Notes: generated from the sequence alone by a model not told the origin. Shown: positions 31,785 to 40,101, counted from the stretch's first letter. The stretch is DNA of 48,926 nucleotides from Neisseriaceae bacterium TC5R-5 (GCA_020830965.2 JACCFC020000025.1:1-48926); one strand, 5' to 3'. Translations and numbers: made by a program.

Positions 31785-32188
31785 TGATAACCCTTTGCCA
31801 GTTCAAAATGGGGAAACTCACGGAATGGCGCATTAGGTCGGCCATACCAGTTCAGGCCCAGCGCCATGCCGATTTGACCTGCCTGCTGCCAGGCAGGGTG
31901 CTGGGCGTCCCACATGGGCTTACCCGCTACCATGGGGACGATGTCAAACGCTCTCGCGGCGGGTCTGCCTTGGATGGTGTGGTTATGTGCAGATTGACCG
32001 GCTTTAGCATTGGTCACTCTGGCGCCGGGCTTGCTGCGGCCCTGGGCATAAAGCTGGTTCTGTTCCTCACCAGAACGCCAGGTGCAAGTGATTAGAATAT
32101 CCAGGCCGGCCGCTTCGCAGCGCCGTAGGAACTCACGACAAATGGGCTGTAGGTCTGGATGCAGGTCTTCGATTTTGCGGCTGGGCAT
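31781..32188 (-). CDS. endolysin, M15-type peptidase
   Basis: A 135-residue M15 (VanY/L-Ala-D-Glu endopeptidase-like) lysin: DILITCTWRSGEEQNQLYAQ, QSAHNHTIQGRPAARAFDI with the zinc-binding His and Asp, and PHFELAKG near the C-terminus with the last His. It cleaves peptidoglycan stem peptides. It has a strong site AGGAGG before ATG and no signal peptide, so holin release is expected. It is the first gene of the leftward lysis/late block after a terminator hairpin. Confidence 0.9.
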   Translation of the reverse strand: MPSRKIEDLHPDLQPICREFLRRCEAAGLDILITCTWRSGEEQNQLYAQGRSKPGARVTNAKAGQSAHNHTIQGRPAARAFDIVPMVAGKPMWDAQHPAWQQAGQIGMALGLNWYGRPNAPFREFPHFELAKGYQ

Positions 32189-32210
32189 GATTCCCTCCTG
32201 TAGAAACGAA

Positions 32211-32237
32211 ACATGCCGCCCATTGTGGGCGGCATGT
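32211..32237 (-). terminator. terminator between repressor operon and lysis operon
   Basis: A perfect 11-bp inverted repeat (ACATGCCGCCC / GGGCGGCATGT) with a 5-base loop is followed on the minus strand by TTTCGTTTCT. It lies 36 bases past the last gene of the repressor operon and just before the endolysin ribosome site. It would separate lysogenic from lytic transcription. Confidence 0.75.
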
Positions 32238-32272
32238 TAGGAGGAGGCTTTTAATCGACTTTAGAGAAGGCG

Positions 32273-32797
32273 TTATGTTTTGGGACAGGTATAGGCAATA
32301 GTGCCAACTTTCCCATCTGGACGAACACCTAAAACTTTTAAGCAGCCTTTGCGTGGCGGCGTTTCGCTTGTGGACTCAATCTGCTCTGTTCCTTTAGTAG
32401 AGCTGCCTGCCTTTGCTACTTTCAGACACTCACTTCTATGTGTCTGAAAGTTTTTCCATGCAAAGGAAATTGCCCCTAGCGTCGGTTCTTTTCCTTTTGT
32501 CGCTGCTTTTAACTTGGCCTGCCACCATGTTTGTGCATTTATGCCGGCAGAAAAGCAATAACCATAAGGTTGATCAAATACCGAGCTACCAAATACTGCC
32601 CCGGCTTGCTGTAGCTTACTCATGCGCTGGCTGAACTGGCTAACCGTTTTAAGATCGCCTTGCTTGAGAACAGGTTCGGCTGATTTCATGGCGGCATCTA
32701 AATCGCTGATGTACTTTTTGGCGTCCTGCGCTGTCGCCGCGATGGCCTGATTAAATAAAAGCAAAAGTGCTACTGCTACCCAATTTTTCATCTGCAT
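32273..32797 (-). CDS. secreted protein in the repressor operon
   Basis: A protein of about 174 residues with an N-terminal signal peptide (MKNWVAVALLLLFNQAIAAT) when started at 32797 or two codons later. No clear ribosome site supports either, and the frame stays open upstream to 32956 inside the preceding gene. The mature part has four Cys and conserved-looking segments GYCFSAGINAQTWWQAKL and HRSECLKVAK; it is probably periplasmic. I do not recognise the family. Its place after the repressor and membrane-anchored gene, before a terminator, suggests expression in the lysogen, as for exclusion or conversion proteins. Confidence 0.65.
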   Translation of the reverse strand: MQMKNWVAVALLLLFNQAIAATAQDAKKYISDLDAAMKSAEPVLKQGDLKTVSQFSQRMSKLQQAGAVFGSSVFDQPYGYCFSAGINAQTWWQAKLKAATKGKEPTLGAISFAWKNFQTHRSECLKVAKAGSSTKGTEQIESTSETPPRKGCLKVLGVRPDGKVGTIAYTCPKT

Positions 32798-32873
32798 CAC
32801 GTTTTGTTGTCGTCTTTCACTAGAGAGAGGAAATTTGTGTAAGTAAGCGCCTTCAATAACGAGAGGTAAAGGC

Positions 32874-33509
32874 TCAGCTATTCTCAGATGCTGTTTTCGT
32901 CGTGAGATTAGAAAATCCTGATTTATAGCCAAGATAGGTTGCTGCCAACATAGCAAAAATCGCCACGATGGAAACTAAAACCAAGATACCTTTGAGATGC
33001 GCTAGATTGCCCGACTTAGGGTTTGATTGCATAGGTTGAGCTGTTGTATTTGCTATTTGATGATTAGTCGGTGGGGGGGTGGTTAGCTTTGTAAGTTGGG
33101 CGCTCAATTGCGCCCGTTCCAACAGCAAAGAGTTATTTGCCTCTTTCAAAGCCGCGCTGTCTTGCTTTGCAATGCTAAGGTCGCTAACTAGTTTATTAAT
33201 TTCAGACTGGCTATCTTTGGCTCTTACGGCGAACTCATTCAAAATAAAGTAAAGCTTTAATAACTGCTCCGGTTGTAACCCTTTGAAATAAGTAGTCCCA
33301 AATAAATTCTGGCTAATCCGCTCAAGCGCAGGTTTGCAGTTTAGTTCGTTACACAATTGGAGCATAGAGCTGAGTGGGCCTTTGGGTGCTTGTTCAGGAC
33401 TACTCTCAACCTTAGAGCTATTCGCCATGTGAATGTGAATGATTGCACCAGTTTCAGCATTAACAGCGGCTCCTACCTCTCCGCGTTCTATGTTTACCTT
33501 TGCATTCAT
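32874..33509 (-). CDS. tail-anchored coiled-coil protein in the repressor operon
   Basis: A 211-residue protein. The first 30 residues form a Gly/Val/Ile-patterned strand unit (ERGEVGAAVNAETGAIIHIH). A long coiled coil follows (SQSEINKLVSDLSIAKQDSA to LLLERAQLSAQLTKL). Then come a Pro/Asn/Gln linker and one membrane helix near the C-terminus (GILVLVSIVAIFAMLAATYL). The N-terminal unit resembles the C-terminal end of the repressor encoded just upstream (GDVHGHQIGSVSGGHVQIDI). The start overlaps the repressor stop. Family unknown; it may bind the repressor or act as a membrane sensor. Confidence 0.65.
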   Translation of the reverse strand: MNAKVNIERGEVGAAVNAETGAIIHIHMANSSKVESSPEQAPKGPLSSMLQLCNELNCKPALERISQNLFGTTYFKGLQPEQLLKLYFILNEFAVRAKDSQSEINKLVSDLSIAKQDSAALKEANNSLLLERAQLSAQLTKLTTPPPTNHQIANTTAQPMQSNPKSGNLAHLKGILVLVSIVAIFAMLAATYLGYKSGFSNLTTKTASENS

Positions 33510-34036
33510 TATTTTGTCTCTTTCTTCGTTTTATTTATATCTATCTGGACATGGCCACCGCTAACAGAACCAATCTGATGACCATGCACATCGCCTTTTA
33601 CTAAAAATTTTGCCGGGGTAGTTTTGTCGGCAGGAATAGCATCGCTTTTAATTGTTTCGTTGGAAACTGACCTAATTGCCAATTTTGTTATTGCTGTAGC
33701 CAATTGATTTGAATCAATTTTTTTTTCTAGTGATAAAAGATCAATGGCATCCAGAACGGCTTGGTGTACGGCAGAAGCGCCAAGGCCTTGGCCCTGCCTT
33801 TGACCCGTGAGAATGTATTGCACATCTGCGCCAGTGGTAGATATGGCAGCCAAATAGGCCGCATCTGGTTGGCGCTCGCCTTCTTCATAGTTGAACTGAC
33901 TTTTTCTACCTACTCCCCCGATTGCGGCAAAGTCAGTTTGATTAAAGCCAAGTCGTTCCCGCTCTTCACGCAGCCTCTTACATATAGACACGTATTTACC
34001 CAATTTATGTTTGACATAGTGTACGTTTGTACCCAT
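33509..34036 (-). CDS. prophage repressor, XRE-type HTH
   Basis: A 175-residue repressor. I choose ATG 34036 (MGTNVHYVKHKL); the frame also extends to a TTG at 34042. The HTH spans about 16-72: KRLREERERLGFNQTDFAAI, then GVGRKSQFNYEEGERQPDAA and DVQYILTG, the form common in BcepMu-like and related prophages. No peptidase motif is visible, so it is not a LexA-like self-cleaving repressor. The C-terminal strand motif GDVHGHQIGSVSGGHVQIDI may mediate oligomerisation. The early promoter overlaps its first codons, so repressor bound there could control both directions. Confidence 0.85.
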   Translation of the reverse strand: MGTNVHYVKHKLGKYVSICKRLREERERLGFNQTDFAAIGGVGRKSQFNYEEGERQPDAAYLAAISTTGADVQYILTGQRQGQGLGASAVHQAVLDAIDLLSLEKKIDSNQLATAITKLAIRSVSNETIKSDAIPADKTTPAKFLVKGDVHGHQIGSVSGGHVQIDINKTKKETK

Positions 34037-34039
34037 AAT
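34011..34039 (+). promoter_or_regulatory. early promoter with operator-like palindrome
   Basis: TTGACA (34011-34016), exactly 17 bases, then CATAAT (34034-34039): a near-consensus sigma-70 promoter pointing to the early genes. Between the boxes is GTACGTTTGTAC (34021-34032), an inverted repeat well placed as a repressor or Ner operator. The -10 box overlaps the repressor start codon. Confidence 0.8.
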
Positions 34040-34067
34040 CAACTTAACAAAACCTAACGATCATTTA

Positions 34068-34095
34068 CATCAGTCATCCTGCAAGATGGCTGATG
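34068..34095. repeat. 11-bp inverted repeat in the control region
   Basis: CATCAGTCATC and GATGGCTGATG match at 10 of 11 positions around a 6-base loop. It lies in the early mRNA leader between promoter and the Ner-like start. It may be an operator or a leader hairpin. An ATG at 34086 is buried in it, which argues for the later Ner start. Confidence 0.6.
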
Positions 34096-34115
34096 AAACC
34101 CACGGAGCCAATGCA

Positions 34116-34343
34116 ATGACCCCAGATCAAGTAAAAGCCAAGTTCCGCCGTGAAGGTAGAACGTTTACTCAATTTGCCGAAGAAAACGGCTATACCCGCA
34201 ACGCGGTGTACCGCGTGCTAAACGGCTTTGACAAAGGCAACTATGGCAAAGCACACGAGATTGCGGTCAAGCTGGGGCTTAAGCCGGCTGAGCTCGGCTC
34301 AACCTACACAGTCGCTCAACCTTCCCGCCGGGCAGCCGCCTAA
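34116..34343 (+). CDS. ner: Ner/Cro-like early DNA-binding regulator
   Basis: A 75-residue HTH protein: MTPDQVKAKFRREGRTFTQF, then AEENGYTRNAVYRVLNGFDK and AHEIAVKLGLKP. This matches the Ner-like class of Mu and BcepMu-type phages, which damps early and repressor transcription. The start at 34116 has GGAG eight bases upstream; an in-frame ATG at 34086 lies within a leader hairpin. Its stop overlaps the stop of a small opposing gene. Confidence 0.82.
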   Translation: MTPDQVKAKFRREGRTFTQFAEENGYTRNAVYRVLNGFDKGNYGKAHEIAVKLGLKPAELGSTYTVAQPSRRAAA

Positions 34344-34576
34344 TCCAGATAGAGGCCAAATACCATGTCTGCCCATGCTTCGACTTCATTACTGGTTAGT
34401 GTGACCGCTTCAGGCTTCAAGCCCGCTAATTTTGGGGCCGTTACAAATTGCTCTAGCCGTATCAGCAACTCATTAGCATCTAATGCGCCTTTAGCAATGG
34501 TGGCGTCCAGCAATGCTTCTATGACCAAATTTTGTGCCGTGATCTGCGCCTGTAGCCGGTCTTCCAGTGCCAACAT
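34340..34576 (-). CDS. small opposing-strand gene inside the early region
   Basis: A 78-residue helical protein: LEDRLQAQITAQNLVIEALL, KGALDANELLIRLEQFV, and an acidic C-terminus (EVEAWADMVFGLYLD). It has a good ribosome site (AAGGA seven bases before ATG) and fills a gap with no plus-strand frame. Its stop overlaps that of ner by four bases, so the two genes converge. Early transcripts would read antisense through it. Family not recognised; it may be expressed only in the lysogen. Confidence 0.6.
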   Translation of the reverse strand: MLALEDRLQAQITAQNLVIEALLDATIAKGALDANELLIRLEQFVTAPKLAGLKPEAVTLTSNEVEAWADMVFGLYLD

Positions 34577-34687
34577 GTTCTTGTCCTTGTTTCGAATTAT
34601 CCACTGCTCATGCTACGAGATGCAAACCTGTTTCGATAGCTGCAAAAACCTATTTTGTTTGGATAGCCGATTTTTGCGGGGTTTCCA

Positions 34688-35170
34688 ATGACTGCTCGTA
34701 ATTGGAAAGCGGTGCAGGCTACCTCCCTACGCCATGCGCTGGAGCTGGATAAAGACTTTGCTAAAGAGCGCCGCAACCTTTCGGTGGAGCGCATTGCCGA
34801 GCAAATGGGCCTGGCTGATCACTGGGCACTTTATAAGTGGTTTCAGAATGGACGCATGCCGCTGGTGCTATTAGCCAGTTACGAGTCTGTTTGCGGCGCG
34901 GACTATGTATTGCGCTGGCTAGCCGCCAGCCGGGGGAAGTTATTAATTGATGTACCTACCGGGCGTCAGGTGGGCGCGGTGGATATACAGACATTACAAA
35001 GTGCGCTGAATCAATCAGTCGGTTTACTGCTTGCCTTTAGTACCGGCAAGGCTGAAGCGGCGGACACGCTGGCCTCGATTCAACAGGCGATGGAAGGTTT
35101 GGCCTGGCACCGCAGCAATGTCGAAAAAAACCGGCAACCGGAATTAGAGCTAGGGATAAGCCATGACTAA
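34688..35170 (+). CDS. early putative DNA-binding protein
   Basis: A 160-residue protein. The N-terminal third looks like an HTH (HALELDKDFAKERRNLSVER, then AEQMGLADHWALYKWFQNG), followed by CGADYVLRWLAASRGKLLID. The C-terminal part is helical. Proteins of this appearance precede the IclR-like gene in BcepMu-type early operons, though I recall no function. It overlaps the next gene by eight bases. Confidence 0.7.
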   Translation: MTARNWKAVQATSLRHALELDKDFAKERRNLSVERIAEQMGLADHWALYKWFQNGRMPLVLLASYESVCGADYVLRWLAASRGKLLIDVPTGRQVGAVDIQTLQSALNQSVGLLLAFSTGKAEAADTLASIQQAMEGLAWHRSNVEKNRQPELELGISHD

Positions 35171-35468
35171 GCAAACGGCTAAAAGCGCAGAGAAAGTGCT
35201 GGAAGTTTTAACGGTGCTAATGGGCCATTTCGCCCATGGCCTGACCGCCACTGAGCTGGCCAACGCCACCGCGCTATCCGCGTCCAATATCACCCGCTAT
35301 GTTGCCACGCTGGAAGAAACCGGCTTTGCCGAACGCATACCGGAAACCGGGCGCATACGGCCCTCGGTGAAGTTGGCACAACAAGCGGTTGCCATTCTGC
35401 GCAGCCTGGATAGTGCAAAGCAGCGTATTGATGAAATCCAGAATCGTCTAGCGATCAACCATTTGTAA
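35163..35468 (+). CDS. IclR-type winged-helix protein
   Basis: A 101-residue protein consisting of just the IclR-like winged helix: SAEKVLEVLTVLMGHFAHGL, TATELANATALSASNITRYV, and ETGFAERIPETGRIRPSVKL. The usual effector domain is absent. It could regulate early transcription or assist transposition. A ribosome site (AAGGAG) for the next gene follows its stop closely. Confidence 0.8.
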   Translation: MTKQTAKSAEKVLEVLTVLMGHFAHGLTATELANATALSASNITRYVATLEETGFAERIPETGRIRPSVKLAQQAVAILRSLDSAKQRIDEIQNRLAINHL

Positions 35469-35481
35469 TAAGGAGATAAAC

Positions 35482-36465
35482 ATGGCTCGTAAACCAGCAG
35501 CAACTCAAAACGTAGGTATTGTTGTTAGCGATACCGAAATGCCGGCGTTACCGGCAATGGCGGAGGCGGCCAATGTGATGGCTGCGGCACATGCGGGGTA
35601 TAGCGAAGAGCGCGATCTAGTAAATCAGTTACTTGGCCAAGCGCAGATGTCTAATGCCTTCGCTCAATTTTCGGTAACGGTTACCACTTCTAAATTAGCT
35701 TTTGTCAAAGAAAACAAGCTTTATCGGGCTTTGGCGGGAAAGAGTTCTGGTAACGGTTGCCAGTTATCAGGGAGTTGGGATGAGTTCTGCGGCTTACTTG
35801 GTATCTCCCGCGAGAAGGCTGATTTAGACATTGCCAATCTGCACGCCTTTGGTGAAGAAGCCCTAGAAAGCATGTCACGGATGGGCATCGGTTATCGTGA
35901 GTTGCGCCAGTACCGCAAGCTGCCAGAAGACCAGAAAGCAGCACTAATAGAAGTGGCTAAAAGCGGTGATAAGGAAAGCTTTGTCGAGTTGGCGGAGGAA
36001 ATTATTACTAAACATGCCAAGGAGAAAGCCGCCTTAACTCAACGTGCGGAGGAAGCCAAGGCCGATTTAGAAGCACGAGCGCGGGTGCTGGAAGATAAAA
36101 ATCAGCACATTGATCAGATCACAGAAACCCTACGCAAACTTGAAAAGCATGTGACGACCATGCCCCCCGCGGAAGTGGGCAAGCAGATTAGAGCCGAGGC
36201 AGTGAGCCTGGCATCACAGGCAGAAGTCGGTATCCGCGCTGTTCGCGCGGCCTTTACCGCCCTGACAGAACATACCAAACAATCTGGCATTCCTCATGAC
36301 GATGTGATGGCTGGCCTTGTCGGTCAAATGGAAGTGGCTGTCCGCCAGCTTCGGGGCGAGTTTGCCATCAAAGATAGCCCGGATGGGCAGGAAGTCCCAG
36401 CCTGGTTATTGGGTGAGGAACCTCTGTTGTCAGCCTCTCAAGCCGCTGATCTGGCTGAGGCATAA
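35482..36465 (+). CDS. early protein with long coiled coil, upstream of transposase
   Basis: A 327-residue protein. Residues 85-140 form a compact domain (LYRALAGKSSGNGCQLSGSW; EFCGLLGISREKADLDIANL) and 170-225 a coiled coil (HAKEKAALTQRAEEAKADLE). The C-terminal part is helical. It precedes the transposase by three bases, as an equivalent gene does in BcepMu-type phages, so a role in transposition or replication is plausible. No catalytic motif is visible. Confidence 0.7.
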   Translation: MARKPAATQNVGIVVSDTEMPALPAMAEAANVMAAAHAGYSEERDLVNQLLGQAQMSNAFAQFSVTVTTSKLAFVKENKLYRALAGKSSGNGCQLSGSWDEFCGLLGISREKADLDIANLHAFGEEALESMSRMGIGYRELRQYRKLPEDQKAALIEVAKSGDKESFVELAEEIITKHAKEKAALTQRAEEAKADLEARARVLEDKNQHIDQITETLRKLEKHVTTMPPAEVGKQIRAEAVSLASQAEVGIRAVRAAFTALTEHTKQSGIPHDDVMAGLVGQMEVAVRQLRGEFAIKDSPDGQEVPAWLLGEEPLLSASQAADLAEA

Positions 36466-36468
36466 ACC

Positions 36469-38250
36469 ATGAGCACCGTCTTGACCGAACGAGTAATGGC
36501 TGCGGCTTTGGCAGCCCGCAGTGCCGGGCATGGCGGAAAAGGCGCTATCTACGATGCGGCCTGCCGTGAACTATGTATTTCACGTGCCACGCTGATGAAA
36601 AAGATCAAGGAGCTAACATTGACCTCACAACGCAAACGCCGCTCGGATGCCGGCCACAGTGCATTACAACGCGATGAGGCGATGCTGATTTCCGCTTTGC
36701 TGATGGAGTCCACCCGTAAAAACGGCAAGCGCCTCTACTCAGTAGCGGATGCAATAGATACCTTACGTGCTAATGGGATGATTCGTGCCGAATTCCTGGA
36801 TATCGTCTCTGGTGAATTGCGGCCGTTGTCAGCCTGCACCATTTCCCGCGCTTTACGCACTTATGGCTTACACCCTGACCAATTGCTGGCTCCGGCGCCT
36901 GTCACCGAACTGGCAAGCCTGCATCCCAATCATGTATGGCAGATCGATGCCAGCTTATGTGTGCTGTATTACCTGAAGCCTTGCACGGATACCCGCGCCA
37001 ATGGTTTGCGGGTGATGGATCATGCAGAGTTCTACAAAAACAAACCCAAAAATGTGGCTCGTATTGCTGCCGATAGAGTGTGGAGTTATGAGATTACCGA
37101 CCACGCCAGCGGCTGGCTATATGTGGAATATGTGATGGGTGCCGAGTCTGGTGAGAATTTATGCTCGGTACTGATCAATGCCATACAGGAACGGGGCGGC
37201 GCTGATCTGTTGCATGGCATCCCGCAAGTACTCATGCTGGATGCTGGGTCAGCGAATACGGCAGCAATGACGCGTAACCTTTGCCACTCGCTAGGCATCA
37301 AGCTGGTTCCACACAAGGTCGGCAATGCTCGCGCAACCGGCCAGGTGGAAAATGCCCGCAACATCATTGAGCGCAAGTTCGAACCGGGCCTCAAGTTTCA
37401 GCCGGTCAATAATCTGGACGAGTTGAATGCTCTGGCCAAGAAGTGGCGCATGCACTTTAACGCTACCGCTATTCACCGCCGCCATAACAAGACCCGTAGT
37501 CAATTATGGATGTCCATTCTGGCCAGTCAATTAACCAAGGCCCCGCCTATTGAAGTCTGCCGGGAATTGGCGATTGCCCAGCCGGAAAGCCGCAAGGTAT
37601 CGCCAAAACTACGGGTGTCCTTTCTGGGCCGTGAATACGATGTTTCCACCGTGCCGGATGTGATGGTAGGTGAAAAGCTGATGGTCACACGCAACCCATG
37701 GCGCTCGGACGCCGCCCAAGTGGTGCTGATTGGTGAGGATGGCCGCGAAGTTTTCCATGTAGTGAATGAAGTCGTTAAAAACGAGTTTGGCTTTGCTGAA
37801 ACGGCCACAACTATTGGCGAATTCAAACAGCATGCTGATACACCTGCACAGACTGCTCTTAAACAGATTGAGCAGATTGTTACCGGGACGACTAGCCCGA
37901 CAGAAGCCGAAGCGGCGCGTAAGGCTAAGGGGATTCCCTTTAATGGACAGCTCGACCCTTACAAACATCTTGATGATGAATTGCCAACCTATTTGCCACG
38001 TCGCGGGATGACGCATGATTTAAGCGCGCCCAAGGTCGAGTTACCACCCTTGTCGCATGTGGAGGCAGCCAAGCAGATCAAGGCCATGATGGCAACAACG
38101 GGCGGCATCTGGACAGCCGATAACTTCCAATGGTTAAGCCAGCGCTTCCCTTCAGGTGTGCCACAAGACCAGCTAGCCGCCATCACTGTCGAGCTGAGCC
38201 ATTCCTTAACGGAGTTCAACGCGCCGCTACGTGTGGTGAAAGTGGCATAA
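36469..38250 (+). CDS. DDE transposase (TnpA/MuA-like)
   Basis: A 593-residue transposase. An N-terminal DNA-binding region (1-60, with SRATLMKKIKELTLTSQRK) and second HTH precede an rve-type RNase H core: Asp160 in VWQIDASLCV, Asp258 in VLMLDAGSANT and Glu294 in ATGQVENARNIIE. The last two are 35 residues apart, a D,D-35-E triad. A C-terminal Mu-type beta-barrel follows (LRVSFLGREYDVSTVPDVMV). It cuts and joins the phage ends during integration and replicative transposition. The next gene encodes its ATPase partner. Confidence 0.95.
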   Translation: MSTVLTERVMAAALAARSAGHGGKGAIYDAACRELCISRATLMKKIKELTLTSQRKRRSDAGHSALQRDEAMLISALLMESTRKNGKRLYSVADAIDTLRANGMIRAEFLDIVSGELRPLSACTISRALRTYGLHPDQLLAPAPVTELASLHPNHVWQIDASLCVLYYLKPCTDTRANGLRVMDHAEFYKNKPKNVARIAADRVWSYEITDHASGWLYVEYVMGAESGENLCSVLINAIQERGGADLLHGIPQVLMLDAGSANTAAMTRNLCHSLGIKLVPHKVGNARATGQVENARNIIERKFEPGLKFQPVNNLDELNALAKKWRMHFNATAIHRRHNKTRSQLWMSILASQLTKAPPIEVCRELAIAQPESRKVSPKLRVSFLGREYDVSTVPDVMVGEKLMVTRNPWRSDAAQVVLIGEDGREVFHVVNEVVKNEFGFAETATTIGEFKQHADTPAQTALKQIEQIVTGTTSPTEAEAARKAKGIPFNGQLDPYKHLDDELPTYLPRRGMTHDLSAPKVELPPLSHVEAAKQIKAMMATTGGIWTADNFQWLSQRFPSGVPQDQLAAITVELSHSLTEFNAPLRVVKVA

Positions 38251-38260
38251 GGAGCCCGCA

Positions 38261-39454
38261 ATGTTAAATCTCAAAAACCTATTACAGCAGGTGAATTGTA
38301 AACAGGCTGACTTGGCTGAGTATCTGGCCTTGTCTCAGGCTGCCGTGGCACAAATCGTCAACCATGGTGAATGGCCAAAGAGTCTGGATGAACTCGACTT
38401 GCAAGAGCGGATTCGCCGCTTTTTGCAAAGTCATGGCGCGGCCGAGGTTGATCTGGCCAGCGCTTTTAAAGAGGTGAGCAAGCCACGCGCCAACGTGGCC
38501 TGCTCGGTCTCCCCGTCAAAAACTACCACAGAATCCAACCAGGAGGACGCCATGCTACTGCGTAAGCAGACCCTTAATCCAGTCACACGCAAACATTTTA
38601 ATCTGTTTCGTGACCCCTTTGCTGATGAAGCCATTCAGTCCCATGAGGATATGTTTGTCAGCCCTGACGTGCGTTATGTGCGTGAGGCCATGCTACAGAC
38701 GGCTAAATATGGCGGCTTACTCGCCGTTGTCGCCGAATCTGGCGCAGGCAAAACAACGCTGATGCGTGAGCTGGAGGATCGTGTGGTACGCGAGGCTCAG
38801 CCCATTATGATCATCAGGCCGTATGTGCTGGCAATGGAAGACAACGATCAGAAAGGCAAGACCTTACGGGCGACTCACATTGCCGAGGCTTTGATGGCTG
38901 CCATCGCCCCACTAGAGAGGCCCAAGAGCAGCCCGGAGGCCCGCTTTGCCCAACTGCACCGCATCTTGCGAGAAAGCCATACCGCTGGCTACCGCCATTG
39001 CTTGGTGATAGACGAGGCTCACTCTTTACCTATTCCCACCATTAAACACCTGAAACGCTTTTTTGAATTAGAAATGGGCTTTAAAAAGTTGCTCTCCATT
39101 ATTCTGATTGGCCAACCGGAACTCAAAGCCAAGCTATCGGAGCGTAATCAAGAGGTGCGCGAGGTAGTGCAGCGTTGTGAAATGGTCGAGCTGATGCCAT
39201 TAGATGGCAGTCGTCTGGATGAGTATCTGCAATTCAAATTTGGCCGACAGGACAAACCGGTTACTGACATCATTGATGCAGGGGGCATTGATGCCTTACG
39301 CGGCAGGCTTATCCTGAATAGCTCCCGCAACCGTCAGGAAACGGTCTCGTTGTTATATCCACTAGCCATAGGCAACCTGCTAACGGCTGCCATGAATCTG
39401 GCCGCTGAAATCGGAGTGCCCGTTGTTAACGCCGATGTGATCAAGGGGGTGTGA
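38261..39454 (+). CDS. AAA+ transposition protein (TnpB/MuB-like)
   Basis: A 397-residue ATPase. The N-terminal HTH (CKQADLAEYLALSQAAVAQI) is like that of MuB. The ExeA-like AAA+ domain shows Walker A VVAESGAGKTTLM (157-169, Lys164) and Walker B CLVIDEAHSL (247-256), then a sensor region ILIGQPELKAKLSERNQEV. It should bind target DNA and activate the transposase; target immunity is inferred from the family. An in-frame ATG with AGGAGG upstream at 38551 could make a form without the HTH. Confidence 0.92.
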   Translation: MLNLKNLLQQVNCKQADLAEYLALSQAAVAQIVNHGEWPKSLDELDLQERIRRFLQSHGAAEVDLASAFKEVSKPRANVACSVSPSKTTTESNQEDAMLLRKQTLNPVTRKHFNLFRDPFADEAIQSHEDMFVSPDVRYVREAMLQTAKYGGLLAVVAESGAGKTTLMRELEDRVVREAQPIMIIRPYVLAMEDNDQKGKTLRATHIAEALMAAIAPLERPKSSPEARFAQLHRILRESHTAGYRHCLVIDEAHSLPIPTIKHLKRFFELEMGFKKLLSIILIGQPELKAKLSERNQEVREVVQRCEMVELMPLDGSRLDEYLQFKFGRQDKPVTDIIDAGGIDALRGRLILNSSRNRQETVSLLYPLAIGNLLTAAMNLAAEIGVPVVNADVIKGV

Positions 39455-39455
39455 A

Positions 39456-39761
39456 ATGACACGACAAACCTATACCGCTTTGCCGCGAGTCAGTAATCAG
39501 CAGTTGCTACAAGCTGTGAATGGCATCAGCGAGGCCATGGTAGCTTTAGCTGAGAATAACTTTGTCATTCTGGCGGTAGAACTGAGCTCGGTCATGAGAC
39601 CAACCATTCGGGTACAACATTCCAGCCAATGCCAGCGGCTCATTGAGCGCGGCGAAGCGGTTCACTTCGGCTTTGGGCGAGTAGATCATATTGGCCGGTA
39701 TCAGCAAGGCCAGTTCAATTTAGGTGGCTGCCGTGTGGTCTGGACAGAGTTTAAGCACTAA
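39456..39761 (+). CDS. early hypothetical protein
   Basis: A 101-residue protein one base after the ATPase gene. The N-terminal part is helical (SNQQLLQAVNGISEAMVALA); the rest is beta-rich with conserved-looking VELSSVMRPTIRVQ and GRYQQGQFNLGGCRVVWTEF. No family recognised. Tight spacing in the early operon supports it as a real gene. Confidence 0.62.
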   Translation: MTRQTYTALPRVSNQQLLQAVNGISEAMVALAENNFVILAVELSSVMRPTIRVQHSSQCQRLIERGEAVHFGFGRVDHIGRYQQGQFNLGGCRVVWTEFKH

Positions 39762-39771
39762 GGGGAAAGCG

Positions 39772-40101
39772 ATGGAAAAGCTAGAGAACGAAATCAGCGC
39801 CTTGGCCCGTATGGCTCGCTATGAGTCGGCCAACGTCATACGCCACCCTTATGCCGGACAAGCTCTGTTTGATATCCAGCGCCATGGTCAACGCCTAGAA
39901 CTGGTGGCAGATATGTATTCGGTACAGTTTTGTGAGGAGGAAACACTAGATGCCTCTATACGCTTCAGCCCCGATGCCTGGGATCAGGAAAAACTGGTGC
40001 TGCCGGCCGTCTGTAATCGCAAGGCTTTTTATCAGTTGTACCGCACGGGCAGACAACTGGTGCAAAGCAAGCGCCGTTTATTGCAACTGGAGCTTAAGTA
40101 G
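39772..40101 (+). CDS. early hypothetical protein
   Basis: A 109-residue protein starting MEKLENEISALARMARYESA, with AGGGGAAAG upstream of the ATG. Segments ADMYSVQFCEEETLDASIRF and QLYRTGRQLVQSKRRLLQLE suggest a mixed fold ending in a basic helix. Its TAG overlaps the GTG start of the next gene. Function unknown. Confidence 0.62.
   Translation: MEKLENEISALARMARYESANVIRHPYAGQALFDIQRHGQRLELVADMYSVQFCEEETLDASIRFSPDAWDQEKLVLPAVCNRKAFYQLYRTGRQLVQSKRRLLQLELK

Noticed and set aside
38551..39454. Separate internal gene starting at the AGGAGG-preceded ATG of the AAA+ protein
   Set aside because: It is in the same frame as the full protein; it may be an alternative start but there is no evidence for an independent gene.
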